Shown in pieces: positions 62,788-64,000 of a stretch of DNA of 64,000 bases. Position 1 is the first letter of the stretch; every line of letters begins with the position of its first letter. The stretch lies in the NCBI RefSeq assembly GCF_003991355.1, contig NZ_RCSU01000001.1:682001-746000 (forward strand). The letters run 5' to 3'. Source of the DNA: Pseudoflavitalea rhizosphaerae. GTDB lineage: Bacteria > Bacteroidota > Bacteroidia > Chitinophagales > Chitinophagaceae. The notes beneath the pieces are model-generated. The model ran no database searches, was not told the origin of the DNA, and worked only from the letters and a program-made list of their open reading frames with translations. The position numbers were made by a program, and so were the translations under genes.

Positions 62788-64000
62788 CTATTCAGTAAAA
62801 TCAAGATCCCTGGAAAAGGTTTCTTCCATTCTCCAGGCTGCCAGCAAAGCCAGCACAATGGTTGACCCGCCTACCATGGCGGCGGAACCGAGAAAGCCAG
62901 CCTGTTCAACACCCATCAGGAACAAGGGAGTAAAAACATTCACGCTGCCCCTTACAAAATTGGGGACCGTAGTGGCCACAGTAGCGCGAAGATTGGTGCC
63001 GAACTGTTCTGCAGCAACTGTCACAAACAGTGCCCAGTAACCGATCGCAAACCCGAGGAAGAGACAAAGACCGTAGAATATGGCAACACTTTGTGTACGC
63101 TGCAACAAATACACCAGCATGGCAAGAGCCGTCAAACAAACGAATACAGCCACGGTTTTCTTACGACTTTTCAAATACTGGCTAAGCAGTCCACTACTCA
63201 TATCGCCGAGCGAAAGCCCGATATAGCTGAACATAACAGCCTTTCCTGCCTGAATGGGCGTTTCAAGACCGATCGCGATCCCGAACTCCGGAGAGAAAGT
63301 GATGAGTATACCTATCACGAACCAGATGGGTAAACCGATCATGATGCAACGCAGGTATTTCACAAACCGTTTCCATGAGCTGAAGAGCGCTAAGAAATTA
63401 CCACGCTTCATATCCGCCTCTTTCACATGCCTGAAAATACCCGATTCAAAAACATTGAATCGCAATACCAGCAAAGCCAGTCCCAGCCCGCCTCCAATGA
63501 AATACGCAATGCGCCAGTCGAAGAGGTCCGCAATGAAATAAGCAAGTACGGCGCCCAACACGCCAACAGAAGCAACAATAGAAGTGCCGTAACCCCTGAT
63601 CTCTTTGGGCAGTACTTCCGCCACCAGCGTTATGCCGGCTCCCAGTTCCCCGGCCAGCCCAACACCGGCAATGAAGCGAAGTATCGCATACTGATCAACG
63701 TTGGTCACAAAACCATTGGCAATATTCGCCAGTGAGTAGAGGGCAATCGATCCGAAAAGTACGGACAATCTTCCTTTCTTATCTCCGAGGATGCCCCAGA
63801 GTATTCCTCCCACCAGCATGCCGGCCATTTGTGTATTGATGAGAAAGATGCCCTGTTCCAGCAACTGATGATCTGTAACATTCAGCGCACGCAGGCTGGG
63901 CACCCGAACGATACTGAACAATAAGAGATCGTAGATATCTACAAAATAACCAAGAGCGGCAACAATAACGGGTACGGATAACAGTTGCTTCAGGGTGGAG
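62788..64000 (-). CDS. MFS transporter, 5' end cut by window edge
   Basis: At least 403 residues; the frame is open to the right edge, so the first residues lie outside. The visible start LKQLLSVPVIVAALGYFVDIYDLLLFSIVRVPSL is helix 1 of a metabolite:proton symporter-type MFS protein. GILWGILGDKKGRLSVLFGS is motif A, and AILRFIAGVGLAGELGAG follows as helix 4. About 12 helices in total. The pattern (SHS or ProP/ShiA-like branch) suggests import of an organic acid, sugar or osmolyte; the substrate is not predictable. It is convergent with the UPF0145 gene. Confidence 0.88.
   Translation of the reverse strand, partial: STLKQLLSVPVIVAALGYFVDIYDLLLFSIVRVPSLRALNVTDHQLLEQGIFLINTQMAGMLVGGILWGILGDKKGRLSVLFGSIALYSLANIANGFVTNVDQYAILRFIAGVGLAGELGAGITLVAEVLPKEIRGYGTSIVASVGVLGAVLAYFIADLFDWRIAYFIGGGLGLALLVLRFNVFESGIFRHVKEADMKRGNFLALFSSWKRFVKYLRCIMIGLPIWFVIGILITFSPEFGIAIGLETPIQAGKAVMFSYIGLSLGDMSSGLLSQYLKSRKKTVAVFVCLTALAMLVYLLQRTQSVAIFYGLCLFLGFAIGYWALFVTVAAEQFGTNLRATVATTVPNFVRGSVNVFTPLFLMGVEQAGFLGSAAMVGGSTIVLALLAAWRMEETFSRDLDFTE

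Noticed and set aside
1-64000. Prophage, integron, CRISPR, toxin-antitoxin or restriction system
   Set aside because: No integrase, transposase, direct-repeat array, phage structural gene, Cas, methylase or toxin-like gene was seen in any frame; the MutS-like pair lacks nuclease partners, so a defence role has no direct support.

Overview
The window looks like a chromosomal segment of a Bacteroidota bacterium, most likely of the family Chitinophagaceae (Chitinophaga and relatives). The reasons are four SusC/SusD-type TonB uptake loci, three of them with an ECF sigma factor, a FecR anti-sigma factor and an STN domain on SusC; lipobox-bearing outer-membrane accessory proteins; a T9SS C-terminal sorting domain; TTTG-N19-TAnnTTTG type promoters; and weak Shine-Dalgarno signals. 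No rRNA, tRNA, CRISPR array, transposase or prophage gene was seen. The assignment rests on reading the sequence only.

Layout. (A) 1-9890, minus strand: ECF sigma, FecR, SusC (STN), SusD, an HEXXH zinc metallopeptidase lipoprotein and a DUF4302 lipoprotein cut by the left edge. 9963-10730 holds a stand-alone NIL domain that looks like the tail of MetN, and a compact promoter / structured RNA / terminator unit. 10730-11983 is a Bcr/CflA-type drug exporter. (B) 12080-25225, plus strand: ECF sigma, FecR, SusC (STN), SusD, then after a palindromic repeat an ABC ATPase, a fused permease-GldG-like protein and two tandem MutS-family ATPases. A DeoR regulator and a VOC-fold protein follow, ending at a bidirectional terminator. 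(Middle) 26677-31890: a tricorn-like S41 protease, a voltage-gated-type potassium channel with a zinc ribbon, a large palindromic repeat and a secreted two-repeat protein. (C) 31893-44105: a putative secreted glycosidase, a GH29 fucosidase, and a minus-strand ECF/FecR/SusC/SusD locus with F5/8C and DUF5077-DUF3472 lipoproteins. (D) 45083-62422: a LacI-controlled SusC/SusD locus (no STN, no sigma) with DUF5017, GH97, a large helical-toroid protein and an FAD oxidoreductase, plus a second unit with a beta-helix enzyme and a T9SS-exported protein. The right edge has a UPF0145 protein and a truncated MFS transporter.

How the genes work together. Loci A, B and C fit the FecIRA scheme: ligand binding at the SusC STN domain is passed to FecR, which frees the ECF sigma factor. 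Locus D is instead controlled by a cytoplasmic LacI-family regulator. A near-identical pair of GGGAATGTTCCC-type operators with the same 19-nt offset lies exactly 74 nt upstream of two start codons (58075 and 62296), so the two minus-strand units form one small regulon, probably for alpha-galactoside-type glycans.

Main points worth a second look: (1) all three STN-SusC genes carry an antisense-oriented rho-independent terminator just upstream, a TAnnTTTG box opposite the start codon and a conserved GTTTTGGTTAA-like block, which suggests DonS-like cis-antisense RNAs; (2) the SusCD / ABC-GldFG / double-MutS gene set of locus B; (3) the LacI double-operator regulon; (4) a structured RNA unit at 10488-10696; (5) two copies of a multi-hairpin palindromic element.
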